Part shown: positions 55,573 through 63,485 of the stretch, one piece after another
How the letters are laid out: the number at the start of each line of letters is the position of its first letter
Numbering within the stretch: the first letter of the stretch is position 1
Assembly (NCBI GenBank): GCA_004556155.1
Contig: SFIM01000006.1
Location: 1-64,000 of the forward strand
Direction of reading: 5' to 3'
From: Clostridiales bacterium
GTDB lineage: Bacteria > Bacillota > Clostridia > Christensenellales > Aristaeellaceae
DNA: 64,000 bases
Made by a program: the position numbers and the translations under genes
Notes under the pieces: generated by a model
The model's database searches: none
Told to the model about the DNA's origin: nothing
Seen by the model: the letters and a program-made list of their open reading frames with translations, nothing else

Positions 55573-56604
55573 TTAAACGCTTTCGCGCTCAACCATATAG
55601 GAAGGCACCACGATGGAGCGCATGGGCTGCTTGGGATCGGCCAGGCGGGAGAGCATCATCTCCGCCGCCTGCGCGCCCATGGCGTCCTGACGGATGTTAA
55701 CGGCCGTCAGCGGGGGCGTGGCGTAGCCGCACAGGGAGTTATCCTCGTAGGAGATGATGGAAACGTCCTGCGGCACGCGCAGACCCGTCTCGTACAGAAA
55801 GCGCATCGCACCCAAGGCGGCCTGGGGGTTAGCACCCACCAGCCCATCGAAACGGCGGCCCGCCTGCCAGCTTTCGCGCAGCGCCTGGCAGGCGCTTTCG
55901 CCGTTGTTGTGCTGGCCGTAGAGCACCATATCCGGCTGGAAGGGCGTGCCCGTATCGCGGCAGAAGCGCTGCATGGCGCGCAGGCGCGGCTGCGCGGACA
56001 GGAAGGTGTGCGGGCAGTTCATCAGGCCGATCTGGCGGCGGCCGCGGCGATACAGTGCCATCAGCGCGTCATAGGTGCCGCCCTCCAGGTTGGATATCAC
56101 GCAGTCGCACAGCGTAGAGGGCGAGTCGATGCCCACCGCCACCAGCGGGATGCCCGTGGCCAGGCAGTCCGGCAGCAGATGTCCGTCCAGAAAGCCGCCC
56201 AGCAGGAACACGCCGTCCACCTTGCGCTCGCGCAGGAGCTTGGGCAGCTGCGGCGCGCCGGGAGCGGAGCTGGGCAGAAAATACTCGATGATCACGCTGT
56301 ATTCGCTGTCGGCCAGGCGGTCAATCAGCCCCTGCATGACGTTGAGCGAAAACAGACCCACCGACTGCGAATAATCGTAGCAGGCGGAGCGCTTCTGATC
56401 GGAAAGGATGACGATGCCCAGGCACTTGGTGGCGCGCCAACTGAGATTGCGGGCGTTGCTGTTGGGCACATAGCCGGTATCTTGAATGACGGCCAGCACC
56501 TTTTCGCGCGTTTCGGCCTTGACCAGGGGACTGTTGTTGAGCACCAGCGACACCGTGCTGCGGGAAACGCCTGCGATGGCGGCGATTTCGCGGATGGTGA
56601 TCAT
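55573..56604 (-). CDS. LacI-family transcriptional regulator
   Basis: A 343-residue repressor. The N-terminal helix-turn-helix and hinge read TIREIAAIAGVSRSTVSLVLNN, cited as IREIAAIAGVSRSTVS, then TGYVPNSNARNLS. A periplasmic-binding-protein-like effector domain follows (SVGLFSLNVMQGLI, FDGLVGANPQAALG, SIISYEDNSLCGYATPPL). It senses a sugar-like ligand and controls the adjacent operon and probably the divergent-promoter isomerase gene. Its own gene lies between two operator-like sites. Confidence 0.93.
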   Translation of the reverse strand: MITIREIAAIAGVSRSTVSLVLNNSPLVKAETREKVLAVIQDTGYVPNSNARNLSWRATKCLGIVILSDQKRSACYDYSQSVGLFSLNVMQGLIDRLADSEYSVIIEYFLPSSAPGAPQLPKLLRERKVDGVFLLGGFLDGHLLPDCLATGIPLVAVGIDSPSTLCDCVISNLEGGTYDALMALYRRGRRQIGLMNCPHTFLSAQPRLRAMQRFCRDTGTPFQPDMVLYGQHNNGESACQALRESWQAGRRFDGLVGANPQAALGAMRFLYETGLRVPQDVSIISYEDNSLCGYATPPLTAVNIRQDAMGAQAAEMMLSRLADPKQPMRSIVVPSYMVERESV

Positions 56605-56627
56605 GTGCGCACAGCCTCCCTTGAGAA

Positions 56628-56643
56628 TTTAGACCGTTCCAAA
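56628..56643 (-). promoter_or_regulatory. LacI-type operator in the lacI leader
   Basis: TTTAGACCGTTCCAAA is a palindrome with 12 of 16 symmetric positions, 24 bases before the lacI start and about 60 bases inside the predicted transcript. Confidence 0.6.
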
Positions 56644-56699
56644 TTGCCTGAAAATAAAATTCCCTTGTATCGGGAAAGAATAACGATTGAACTATTGCC

Positions 56700-56728
56700 A
56701 GTATAACGCGGAAAGACACGGCTGTCAA
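56700..56728 (-). promoter_or_regulatory. Promoter of the LacI-family gene
   Basis: A perfect TTGACA (56723-56728) and TATACT (56700-56705) are 17 bases apart on the minus strand. Confidence 0.88.
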
Positions 56729-56734
56729 CTGTAT

Positions 56735-56750
56735 TTTCAACCGGTACAAA
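56735..56750 (-). promoter_or_regulatory. LacI-type operator upstream of the lacI promoter
   Basis: TTTCAACCGGTACAAA has 12 of 16 symmetric positions and a CCGG centre, 7 bases above the -35 box. Its centre is 107 bases, about ten helical turns, from the operator in the lacI leader. Confidence 0.5.
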
Positions 56751-56777
56751 GGAATTTTTTCTACATGCAGCGCGGTG

Positions 56778-57599
56778 TCAGCGCCCAAGCAGCATCTTGG
56801 CCGCGTCCACCAGATAGCGCGCGTGATCCTCGCGCAGGGCCATGGGCAGGTGCGTGGCGGCGACTTCATAGTTGAACGTGCCCTCATAGCCGATATCGCG
56901 CAGCGCGCGCATGATTTCCTCCCAATCGATGGTGCCAAAGTAGGGCATGCTGTGGTCGTCGCGGGTGCCGTAGTTATCATGCAGGTGCAGCACGCGGATG
57001 CGCTTGCCCAGCAGGGTCATGCTTTCATACTGCGGATGCTTGCCGAAATTGGCATGACCCACATCCCAGCATGCGCCGCACGCCATGCGGTCCACAATCT
57101 CGCGCAGCTCCTCGGGATAGGTGGTGTACATGTTTTCCACGCACAGGGTAACGCCGCGGGCCTTGGCGTATTCGTTAAAGGGGGTCAGCAGCGCCACCGT
57201 GCGGTCAATCAGCGTGTGCTTTTCGGCGTCGCGCTGGGGGTGGATGACGGCGTATTTTGCGCCGATATAGGCCGAGGCGTCGATGGCGCGGTAGGTCATC
57301 TGATCGCAGAAGGCCAGGCGCTCCTTGTCGTCCATCTCATAGTTATAGAAGGGCAGGTGGGTGTGGGAGACCACCAGATTATTGCGGCGGATGGCGGCCA
57401 GCACGGTATCCAGATTTTGCTGCCAGTCGCCGTCCAGGATGGGCTCGTGCTTTTCAGGCTCGTCATAGATGGTGGCGGCAAAGTTTACGTCCACTGCCTC
57501 AAAACCCATGCGGCCAAAGAAATCCATGGCCTCGGCCATGGGCACGCGCAGATCGTTGGGACGGGCGCTGTAAAGACCGGAATTGGTGGAAATCAGCAT
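56778..57599 (-). CDS. Xylose-isomerase-like TIM-barrel protein
   Basis: A 273-residue sugar phosphate isomerase/epimerase (AP2Ec-type). Metal-site segments are HTHLPF, YAVIHPQRDAEKH, LCVENMYTTYP, WDVGHANF and VLHLHDNYG, with a final FNYEVAATH. This pattern is shared by hydroxypyruvate isomerases, inosose and 3-keto-sugar isomerases. The substrate cannot be fixed. The ATG at 57599 follows GAAGGAGAC. It likely acts between the flavoproteins and the ribulokinase-like kinase. Confidence 0.88.
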   Translation of the reverse strand: MLISTNSGLYSARPNDLRVPMAEAMDFFGRMGFEAVDVNFAATIYDEPEKHEPILDGDWQQNLDTVLAAIRRNNLVVSHTHLPFYNYEMDDKERLAFCDQMTYRAIDASAYIGAKYAVIHPQRDAEKHTLIDRTVALLTPFNEYAKARGVTLCVENMYTTYPEELREIVDRMACGACWDVGHANFGKHPQYESMTLLGKRIRVLHLHDNYGTRDDHSMPYFGTIDWEEIMRALRDIGYEGTFNYEVAATHLPMALREDHARYLVDAAKMLLGR

Positions 57600-57630
57600 C
57601 AGAATGTCTCCTTCAGTGTGAAACGGACAA

Positions 57631-57646
57631 TTTAGACCGCTCCAAT
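57631..57646 (-). promoter_or_regulatory. LacI-type operator in the isomerase-gene leader
   Basis: TTTAGACCGCTCCAAT has the same left half as the lacI-leader site (identical over TTTAGACCG) and a weaker right half. It lies about 70 bases into the predicted leader. Confidence 0.5.
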
Positions 57647-57649
57647 TTC

Positions 57650-57710
57650 CGAGAAAACAGAAACTGCGCCGATTGAGATTCATCACTTTCGCGCAGTCTG
57701 CCGTTTCTCG
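57650..57710 (-). other. Long inverted repeat in the isomerase-gene leader
   Basis: CGAGAAAACAGAAACTGCGC (57650-57669) pairs imperfectly with GCGCAGTCTGCCGTTTCTCG (57691-57710), with about 15 of 20 pairs. It would fold the leader RNA next to the operator, and no T-run follows. It could be an attenuator, an RNA stability element or a binding site. Confidence 0.5.
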
Positions 57711-57718
57711 ATATTGTT

Positions 57719-57747
57719 ATCTTAGCGCAAAGAAAAAGGGATGTCAA
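57719..57747 (-). promoter_or_regulatory. Promoter of the isomerase gene
   Basis: A perfect TTGACA (57742-57747) and TAAGAT (57719-57724) are 17 bases apart, starting 7 bases after the GH13 gene stop. The leader would be about 110 bases long. Confidence 0.82.
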
Positions 57748-57753
57748 GCAAAA

Positions 57754-59523
57754 CTAAGCGTGAATCGCGTGCACGTTGATTTCAAATTCCGCGTCGTCCA
57801 GCGGCTCGCCAAATACGTCGCAGCCCGCGTAGGCAAAGCGGCGAATGCGCACGGTATCGCGGTCAATGGGGTGCAGCTGCAGCGCGCCGCGGCGCAGGAT
57901 GGGGCGGGACGCGCGCAGCGCCAGCGCCTCACGGGTGATGGTCATGACCTGCGCATCCTCGCGTCCCCAGGGATAGGGGAAGCGGCAGAAGGGATCGGCC
58001 GCGCCCTCCATGCCTGCCTCGTCGCCGTAATAGACGCTGGGCATGCCGGGCAGGGCGGCGTAAAGCTTCCACATTTCGGCCAGACGGCGGATGGCCAGCG
58101 CGCGCTGCGCATCGCTCAGGCGGCAGCCCCCGCGCTCCAGCGGATCCACCTGCTCCCAGGTTTCGCCGGCCAGCACGTTCAGCAGGCGCGCACGGTCATG
58201 ACTGCCCATCAGGTTCATCAGCGAATAGAAGAAGGGCAGGGGATAGTTTTCCCGCAGGCTTTCTACCATGCGGCAGAAGGCATAGGCGTCCAGCGTGCCG
58301 GTGACAAAGCCGATGGCGGCTTTGCGCAGGGGATAATTCATCACGCTGTCCAGCGTATCGCCCAGGCAGTAGCAGCGCTGCGCGCCGTAGGATACCTTGT
58401 TGCTTGCGTCCTCCCATACCTCGCCCAGCAGCGCCGCCTGCGCATCCTGCGTGCGGACGGCGGTGCGCAGATCGCGCAGGAAGCGCATGGGCAGCTCGTC
58501 CGCCACATCCAGCCGCCAGCCGGCTGTGCCCGCGCGCATCCAGCGGCGCGCCACGCCGTCCTCCGCCAGGATGAACCGGCGGTAGTCCTCGTTGTCCTTG
58601 TTGACCTCGGGCAGGGTATCCACGCCCCACCAGCACTTGTATTTATCCGGAAAACGCTCAAAGGTGAACCACCCGGCATAGGGGGAATCGGGGCTTTGAT
58701 ACGCGCCCACGCTGTCGTAGCGGCCGTAGCGGTTAAAATACAGGCTGTCGTCGCCCGTGTGGTTGAACACGCCGTCCAGCAGCACGCGCATGCCGCGCTT
58801 GGCGGCCTCCTCGCACAGGCGGGTTAAATCGGCCTGCGTGCCCAGCATGGGGTCGATCCGGGTATAATCGCCGGTATCATAGCGGTGATTGCTGCGCGCC
58901 AGAAAGATGGGGTTCAGATACAGCACGGTGACGTGCAGCGATTGCAGATAATCCAGCTTGGAGATGATGCCCTGCAGGTCGCCGCCGAAGAAATCCCGCG
59001 AGTGCGTATCGCCGTTGCGGGGATCAAACAGCGCCAGCGGAGCCTCGTCCCAGTTTTCATGCAGATAGATATCCTCGCGCGTATACCGCGGCGCGCGGCT
59101 GCGGCAGAAGCGGTCGGGGAAAATCTGATACATGACGCCCTCGCGCAGGAAGGCGGGGGGCGCATAATCCCGCGCGTACACGGTCAGCTGAAAGGACGGG
59201 GGCGCCGAAGCATACGTTTCGCCCACGCCGCCCAGGCCGTCGCGCGCGTTGCCCAGGTATTCGGTTTGCCCGTTTTCCATCACCGCCGCGAAATAGTACC
59301 ACAGCAGGCGCGGGGTGGCGGGCGCGGCAAAGCGCAGCTCGTAGCCGTCGCGGCCGTCGGGCTGCAGAGGGATGGTATAGGGCTGGTTGTTGAGCGTAAT
59401 GACGGCGTTGACCGCGCGCGGCCTGCCCTGGCAATAGACGCGAAGACGGACGATATCACCGCAGCGAACCGCGCCGAAGGGGGCGCGGCAATCCAGCGAG
59501 CGGGAGTCGTGATACAGCTTCAT
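57754..59523 (-). CDS. GH13-family alpha-glucan hydrolase (neopullulanase/maltogenic type)
   Basis: A 589-residue protein. A beta-sandwich N-domain (about 1-120) precedes the barrel, as in cyclomaltodextrinases. Conserved regions are LLDGVFNHTG, GWRLDVADE (nucleophile Asp), LLGEVWEDA (acid/base Glu) and NLMGSHDRARLL (third acidic Asp). A YQIFPDRF start of the barrel is typical. No signal peptide is present, so it probably degrades imported maltodextrins or storage glucan in the cytoplasm. It follows the zinc-type permease gene by 17 bases. Confidence 0.92.
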   Translation of the reverse strand: MKLYHDSRSLDCRAPFGAVRCGDIVRLRVYCQGRPRAVNAVITLNNQPYTIPLQPDGRDGYELRFAAPATPRLLWYYFAAVMENGQTEYLGNARDGLGGVGETYASAPPSFQLTVYARDYAPPAFLREGVMYQIFPDRFCRSRAPRYTREDIYLHENWDEAPLALFDPRNGDTHSRDFFGGDLQGIISKLDYLQSLHVTVLYLNPIFLARSNHRYDTGDYTRIDPMLGTQADLTRLCEEAAKRGMRVLLDGVFNHTGDDSLYFNRYGRYDSVGAYQSPDSPYAGWFTFERFPDKYKCWWGVDTLPEVNKDNEDYRRFILAEDGVARRWMRAGTAGWRLDVADELPMRFLRDLRTAVRTQDAQAALLGEVWEDASNKVSYGAQRCYCLGDTLDSVMNYPLRKAAIGFVTGTLDAYAFCRMVESLRENYPLPFFYSLMNLMGSHDRARLLNVLAGETWEQVDPLERGGCRLSDAQRALAIRRLAEMWKLYAALPGMPSVYYGDEAGMEGAADPFCRFPYPWGREDAQVMTITREALALRASRPILRRGALQLHPIDRDTVRIRRFAYAGCDVFGEPLDDAEFEINVHAIHA

Positions 59524-59540
59524 AAAAGCACCTCGGTCGT

Positions 59541-60395
59541 TCAGGCTTGAAGATGCACGCGCAGCGCGCGGCCAAGCAGCAGGCTGACGGCATAACACAC
59601 GGCGGCGCACAGCACCACGGCCGCGCCTACGCCGCAGCCCAGCGGCACGGATACGCACAGCCCGGCCACGCCGCTGAATACGGAAATCAGCACGCTCAGC
59701 AGCGCATGCTGGGCAACGCTGCGGGCGACGTTGCGCGCCGCGGCGGCAGGCAGAATCAGCAGCGCGTTAATCAGCAGCACGCCCACCCAGCGGATGGAGA
59801 GCATGACAGCCACGGCCACCAGAATGACAAAGGCGTATTCCACCCATTTGACGGCGATGCCGCGGCTTTGCGCCAGCTGCGGATTGACGGCGGTGAGCAG
59901 GAGCTGGTTGTACAGCGCCGCCCACAGGAGCACGCCCGCAGCCAGCGCGACGGCCAGCCACAGGATATCGGCGGGCGCGATGGCCAGCACATCGCCTACC
60001 AGGATGGAGGAGTATTTATTGTATTGTCCGCTGCCGGAAAGGATCAGCAGCCCCAGCGCGATGCCGGCGGAGGAGAATACGCTGATGGTGGTATCCGACG
60101 AGGCTGAGCCCGTGCGGTTGATGCGGGTAATCAGCACCGCCCACAGGATGCCGAACAGCACCAGGATCAGCGTAACGTTGCTGAGCCCCAGCAGCACGCC
60201 AAGCCCCAGGCCCGCCAGCGCGCTGTGACCCAGCGCATCAGAAAAAAAGGCCATGCGCTGATTGACCGCCATGGTGCCCAGCAGCGCCAGCAGCGGGGTC
60301 AGCAGCAGCAGCGCCAGCAGCGCGTTTTTCATAAAGGCGTAGCGGAACAGCTCAAAGGGCAGCAGCGCATCCATCACGCGATATACGGTTTCCAT
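59541..60395 (-). CDS. Zinc/manganese-type ABC transporter permease
   Basis: A 284-residue ABC-3-family permease with eight or more membrane helices. LGHSALAGLGLGVLLGLSN and IRWVGVLLINALLILPAAAARNVAR, cited in part as WVGVLLINALLILPAA, are typical of ZnuB/MntB. It forms the channel for divalent metal uptake. It is encoded 3 bases after the ATPase gene. No binding-protein gene is in the window. Zinc is more likely than manganese given the ATPase's His-rich end, but this is inferred. Confidence 0.9.
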   Translation of the reverse strand: METVYRVMDALLPFELFRYAFMKNALLALLLLTPLLALLGTMAVNQRMAFFSDALGHSALAGLGLGVLLGLSNVTLILVLFGILWAVLITRINRTGSASSDTTISVFSSAGIALGLLILSGSGQYNKYSSILVGDVLAIAPADILWLAVALAAGVLLWAALYNQLLLTAVNPQLAQSRGIAVKWVEYAFVILVAVAVMLSIRWVGVLLINALLILPAAAARNVARSVAQHALLSVLISVFSGVAGLCVSVPLGCGVGAAVVLCAAVCYAVSLLLGRALRVHLQA

Positions 60396-60398
60396 GCT

Positions 60399-61199
60399 TT
60401 ACGCCTCCTTGCCGGCCGCCGCGGGGAAGGCCTCGCGGAAGGTTTCACAGCCAAACACCGTATCGGGCGTGCCCTCGCACAGCACGGTTTTGTTCAGCAG
60501 CACCATGGTGTCGGCATACCTGCGCACCAGCGACCAATCGTGGGAGATGAGCAGGATGGCCATGTGGCGGCTCTTTTTCAGCGCTGATACGGTATCCAGA
60601 AACAGGCACAGGCCGTTCTGATCTACGCCCGATACCGGCTCGTCCAGCACAAGCAGGTCGGGGGTGGGAGTGAGGGCCATGGCCAGCAGCACGCGCTGCA
60701 ATTCACCGCCGCTGAGCTGTCCCAGCTGGCGGCTGGCCAGCTTTTCGGCGCGGGCCAAAGCCAGCGCTTCCAGCACCTGCGCGCGCGTTTTTTTGCCAAC
60801 GCCCGTCCATACCGGGCGGCGTGTGAGCGATGCGGCCAGAAAGTCCGTCACGGTGACGGGCATCTGCTTGTCAAAGGGCAGCTGCTGGGGCACATAGCCC
60901 GTGCGCACCGAGCGCAGCGGCCGCTCCTGATTATCCATATGGCGGATCTGCCCCGTATGGGGAATCTGCGACAGCAGCGCCCGCACCAGCGTGGTTTTGC
61001 CCGCACCGTTGGGGCCTACCAGCGCGGTGAGCTGGCCGCAGTGGATGTGCATGTTCACATCGCTCAGCAGCGTATCGCCGCCGGCGGATACCGAAACATG
61101 CTCCAGCTCGATCCGGCACAGCCCGCAGTGCTCGCTGTGCATATGTTCCTGATGGTGATGACCGTGCGTGGGATCATAGGGCGAGGGTATCTGACTCAT
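60399..61199 (-). CDS. Zinc/manganese-type ABC transporter ATPase with His-rich N-terminus
   Basis: A 266-residue ATPase. Walker A reads GPNGAGKTTLVRALL, the signature LSGGELQRVLLAMAL and Walker B LLVLDEPVSGVD. The first 30 residues hold a metal-binding-like stretch, THGHHHQEHMHSEHC, rarely seen in the family and suggestive of zinc sensing or buffering. The ATG at 61199 follows AAGGAG; it lies 26 bases inside the nth gene, so the two are coupled. Confidence 0.92.
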   Translation of the reverse strand: MSQIPSPYDPTHGHHHQEHMHSEHCGLCRIELEHVSVSAGGDTLLSDVNMHIHCGQLTALVGPNGAGKTTLVRALLSQIPHTGQIRHMDNQERPLRSVRTGYVPQQLPFDKQMPVTVTDFLAASLTRRPVWTGVGKKTRAQVLEALALARAEKLASRQLGQLSGGELQRVLLAMALTPTPDLLVLDEPVSGVDQNGLCLFLDTVSALKKSRHMAILLISHDWSLVRRYADTMVLLNKTVLCEGTPDTVFGCETFREAFPAAAGKEA

Positions 61200-61848
61200 G
61201 AGCACTCCTTGCGGCGGATTCCGCCTGACGGGTTTGATAATCGCGGCACAGCGCGGATAACGGGCATGCGTCGCAGTGCGGATTGCGCGCGGTACATACC
61301 CGGCGGCCATGCCAGATCAGCCAGTGATGCGCGGCGCTCCAATCCTCGCGCGGGATGGCGCGCTGCAGCTGCTTTTCGGTATCCAGCACGTTATTGGCCT
61401 CCGCCAGACCCAGCCGGTTGCTGACGCGGAAAACGTGCGTATCCACCGCGATGGCGGGGATATGAAAGGCGTTGGATAGCACCACGTTGGCCGTTTTGCG
61501 TCCTACGCCCGGCAGGCTGGTCAGCGCGTCCATATCGGCGGGCACCTCGCCGTTGTATTTTTCGGTGATGATCTGGCAGGCGGCCACGATGTTGGCGGCC
61601 TTGGTCTTAAAGCCGCAGGACTTTATATAAGGGTATAGCACCTCAGCCGTGGTGGCCGCCATGGCGCGAGGATTGGGAAAATCCCGAAACACGGCGGGTG
61701 TGACCTTGTTCACCTGCTTATCCGTGCATTGGGCGGACAGCATGGTGGATACCAGCATTTCATAGGGATTGGAAAAATGCAGCTCGGCCTTGGCTTCAGG
61801 GTAGGTTTCCTGCAATACGCGCAGGATCTCGGGCTTGTTTACCGTCAT
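61174..61848 (-). CDS. nth: Endonuclease III (DNA glycosylase/AP lyase)
   Basis: A 224-residue base-excision enzyme that removes oxidised pyrimidines. The helix-hairpin-helix reads LTSLPGVGRKTANVVLSNAF, cited as LPGVGRKTANVVL, with the catalytic Lys in it and the Asp in AVDTHVFRVSNRL. The iron-sulfur cluster ligands are C-x6-C-x2-C-x5-C (CTARNPHCDACPLSALC). Length is normal. It overlaps both neighbours, first the ECF gene by ATGA. Confidence 0.95.
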   Translation of the reverse strand: MTVNKPEILRVLQETYPEAKAELHFSNPYEMLVSTMLSAQCTDKQVNKVTPAVFRDFPNPRAMAATTAEVLYPYIKSCGFKTKAANIVAACQIITEKYNGEVPADMDALTSLPGVGRKTANVVLSNAFHIPAIAVDTHVFRVSNRLGLAEANNVLDTEKQLQRAIPREDWSAAHHWLIWHGRRVCTARNPHCDACPLSALCRDYQTRQAESAARSAHESDTLAL

Positions 61849-62480
61849 TTTCGCAGCGCCCCCTCCAATGGTTTGCGGTATTTACGCAGCAGCAACAGGA
61901 AAAGCAGGTATACGGGATACAGAATGGGCTGCATGATCAGCCGCGTGCCGATGTATTCCGCCGCGGCGGTCTTGGTGACCCAGTTGAGCGCCCAGATGGA
62001 GTTGAGCAGCGCGTAGCAAACGATGGACACCAGCAGCTGGCACAGGGCGCAGCGGGCGAGGGACAAATCCTTTTTGTGCAGGAACAGGGCATAGAAAAGT
62101 CCCACCAGGAAGGCTGTGAGTGTATAGCCAAAGTAGAAGGAGCCCGAGCTGAACAGCAGCGCGCCCAGGATATCGGCCACCACCGCCACCGTTACCGTGG
62201 GCGCCACGCCAAAGAGCATGCCGCACACGGCGATGGGCAAAAAGCCAAAGGACAGCACCAGGGCATTGGGGATGATGGTGATCTTGCATACCTCGGCCAG
62301 CACAATGTTGAGCGCGGCCAGCATGCCCATCACCGCGATTTCGCGCACGGTGAAGCGGCGCTTCTGCACAGTCAGGCACAGCACCATGCCCACGCCCAGG
62401 GCAATCAAAATCAAAACCGTCAAAAGCGCCGAGTGCGCGCCGACAAAATCAAGAATTGCGTGCAAAACAGTATCCAACAC
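61845..62480 (-). CDS. ECF transporter S component (folate-type)
   Basis: A 211-residue protein with six or more membrane helices. The first part carries an extra helix before the S-component core. The core has IAVMGMLAALNIVLAEVCKI and LPIAVCGMLFGVAPTVTV, cited as FGFLPIAVCGMLFG, which recall FolT-like S components. It would capture a vitamin for a shared ECF energising module. The GTG start follows GAGGGGG, with no good ATG. Ligand assignment is tentative. Confidence 0.7.
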   Translation of the reverse strand: MLDTVLHAILDFVGAHSALLTVLILIALGVGMVLCLTVQKRRFTVREIAVMGMLAALNIVLAEVCKITIIPNALVLSFGFLPIAVCGMLFGVAPTVTVAVVADILGALLFSSGSFYFGYTLTAFLVGLFYALFLHKKDLSLARCALCQLLVSIVCYALLNSIWALNWVTKTAAAEYIGTRLIMQPILYPVYLLFLLLLRKYRKPLEGALRK

Positions 62481-62516
62481 AGGCAGAACCCCCTCAAAAA
62501 TGCGGATGTATATTTA

Positions 62517-63485
62517 TTACCAGTCCCAGTCATCCGCGTCGTCCACACCGCGCACGGTATAGCTTTCCAGCAGGAAAGCCTGCAGGGCTTCGCGGTTGGC
62601 CTCGTAGTCAATTTCCTGCGTGGCCATATCGTAATAGTAGAATTCATGCCCCGTATTGCCCACGGGGATGCGCAGCTGCTCAATTTCGGCGCTGCGCAGG
62701 TCAAAGGCATAGCCCGCCGCGGTCATCATATCGGCCAGGGTCATATTGGTATCCACAATGCTTTTCCAGATGGTCACAGTGGCCAGCTTGGTAGCCTCGG
62801 GCCAGGTGATATCGCGCAGGCTATCGGCCAGGGAGGATACCACGTTGCGCGCGCGGGTGGTGCGGCGGTAGTCGTAGCTCTCGCCGTCCACGCGGCCGCT
62901 GGAACGGATGCGCATATAGATAACCGCCGCATAGCCACGGAAGTGATAGGTGCCAGCGCCCGACAGCACAGGCTCCGTCCAGTCGGACTTATAGGTCAGC
63001 TTATCGCGCAGCCGGGTGGCTTCGCCGCTGGTAATGGTGATATCCACGCCGCCCAGCGCGTCGATGATCTCGCCCACGTCCGTCCAGTCCACCAGGATAT
63101 ACTTGTCGATTTCCAGGCCAAAGTGCGAGTTGATGGTATCCACCAGCCCCTGCAGGCCAAAGCGGCTGGCTACAGCGTTGATGCGGCCGTACTTGCCGTC
63201 AGGGCGCAGCACCAGCATATCGCGGATAAACGAGGTGAGCATGATGCGGTGCGCCACGGTATCCACCGTCACCAGCATGATGCCGTCGGTGTAGTTATCC
63301 ATGTTGTTGATATCGCACTTCCAGGTGTCGGCGCACAGCAGCAGGTAATGATGCACGCCCTCAGGCGTTTTGGGGATATCCTGCGGCGCGTAAGTGGCGA
63401 TGGGCTTGGGATCCTGCTGCGCCAGCGCGCAGACGGGCAGAGACAGGCAGAGAATCAGCAAAACTGCAATGATCTTTTTCAGCAT
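62517..63485 (-). CDS. LytR-CpsA-Psr (LCP) family protein
   Basis: A 322-residue protein with a signal-peptide-like N-terminus (MLKKIIAVLLILCLSLPVCALA) and an LCP domain: YTDGIMLVTVDTVAHRIMLTSFIRD, cited as DGIMLVTVDT and LTSFIRD, then INAVASRFGLQG and RRTTRARNVVSS. LCP enzymes move wall glycopolymers or capsule onto peptidoglycan. The short N-terminal hydrophobic stretch may be cleaved, unlike the usual anchored form. Its ATG overlaps the dCMP deaminase stop. Confidence 0.9.
   Translation of the reverse strand: MLKKIIAVLLILCLSLPVCALAQQDPKPIATYAPQDIPKTPEGVHHYLLLCADTWKCDINNMDNYTDGIMLVTVDTVAHRIMLTSFIRDMLVLRPDGKYGRINAVASRFGLQGLVDTINSHFGLEIDKYILVDWTDVGEIIDALGGVDITITSGEATRLRDKLTYKSDWTEPVLSGAGTYHFRGYAAVIYMRIRSSGRVDGESYDYRRTTRARNVVSSLADSLRDITWPEATKLATVTIWKSIVDTNMTLADMMTAAGYAFDLRSAEIEQLRIPVGNTGHEFYYYDMATQEIDYEANREALQAFLLESYTVRGVDDADDWDW

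Noticed and set aside
62481..62516. Possible vitamin riboswitch before the ECF S component
   Set aside because: The gap to the upstream gene is 36 bases, too short, and no conserved elements are visible.
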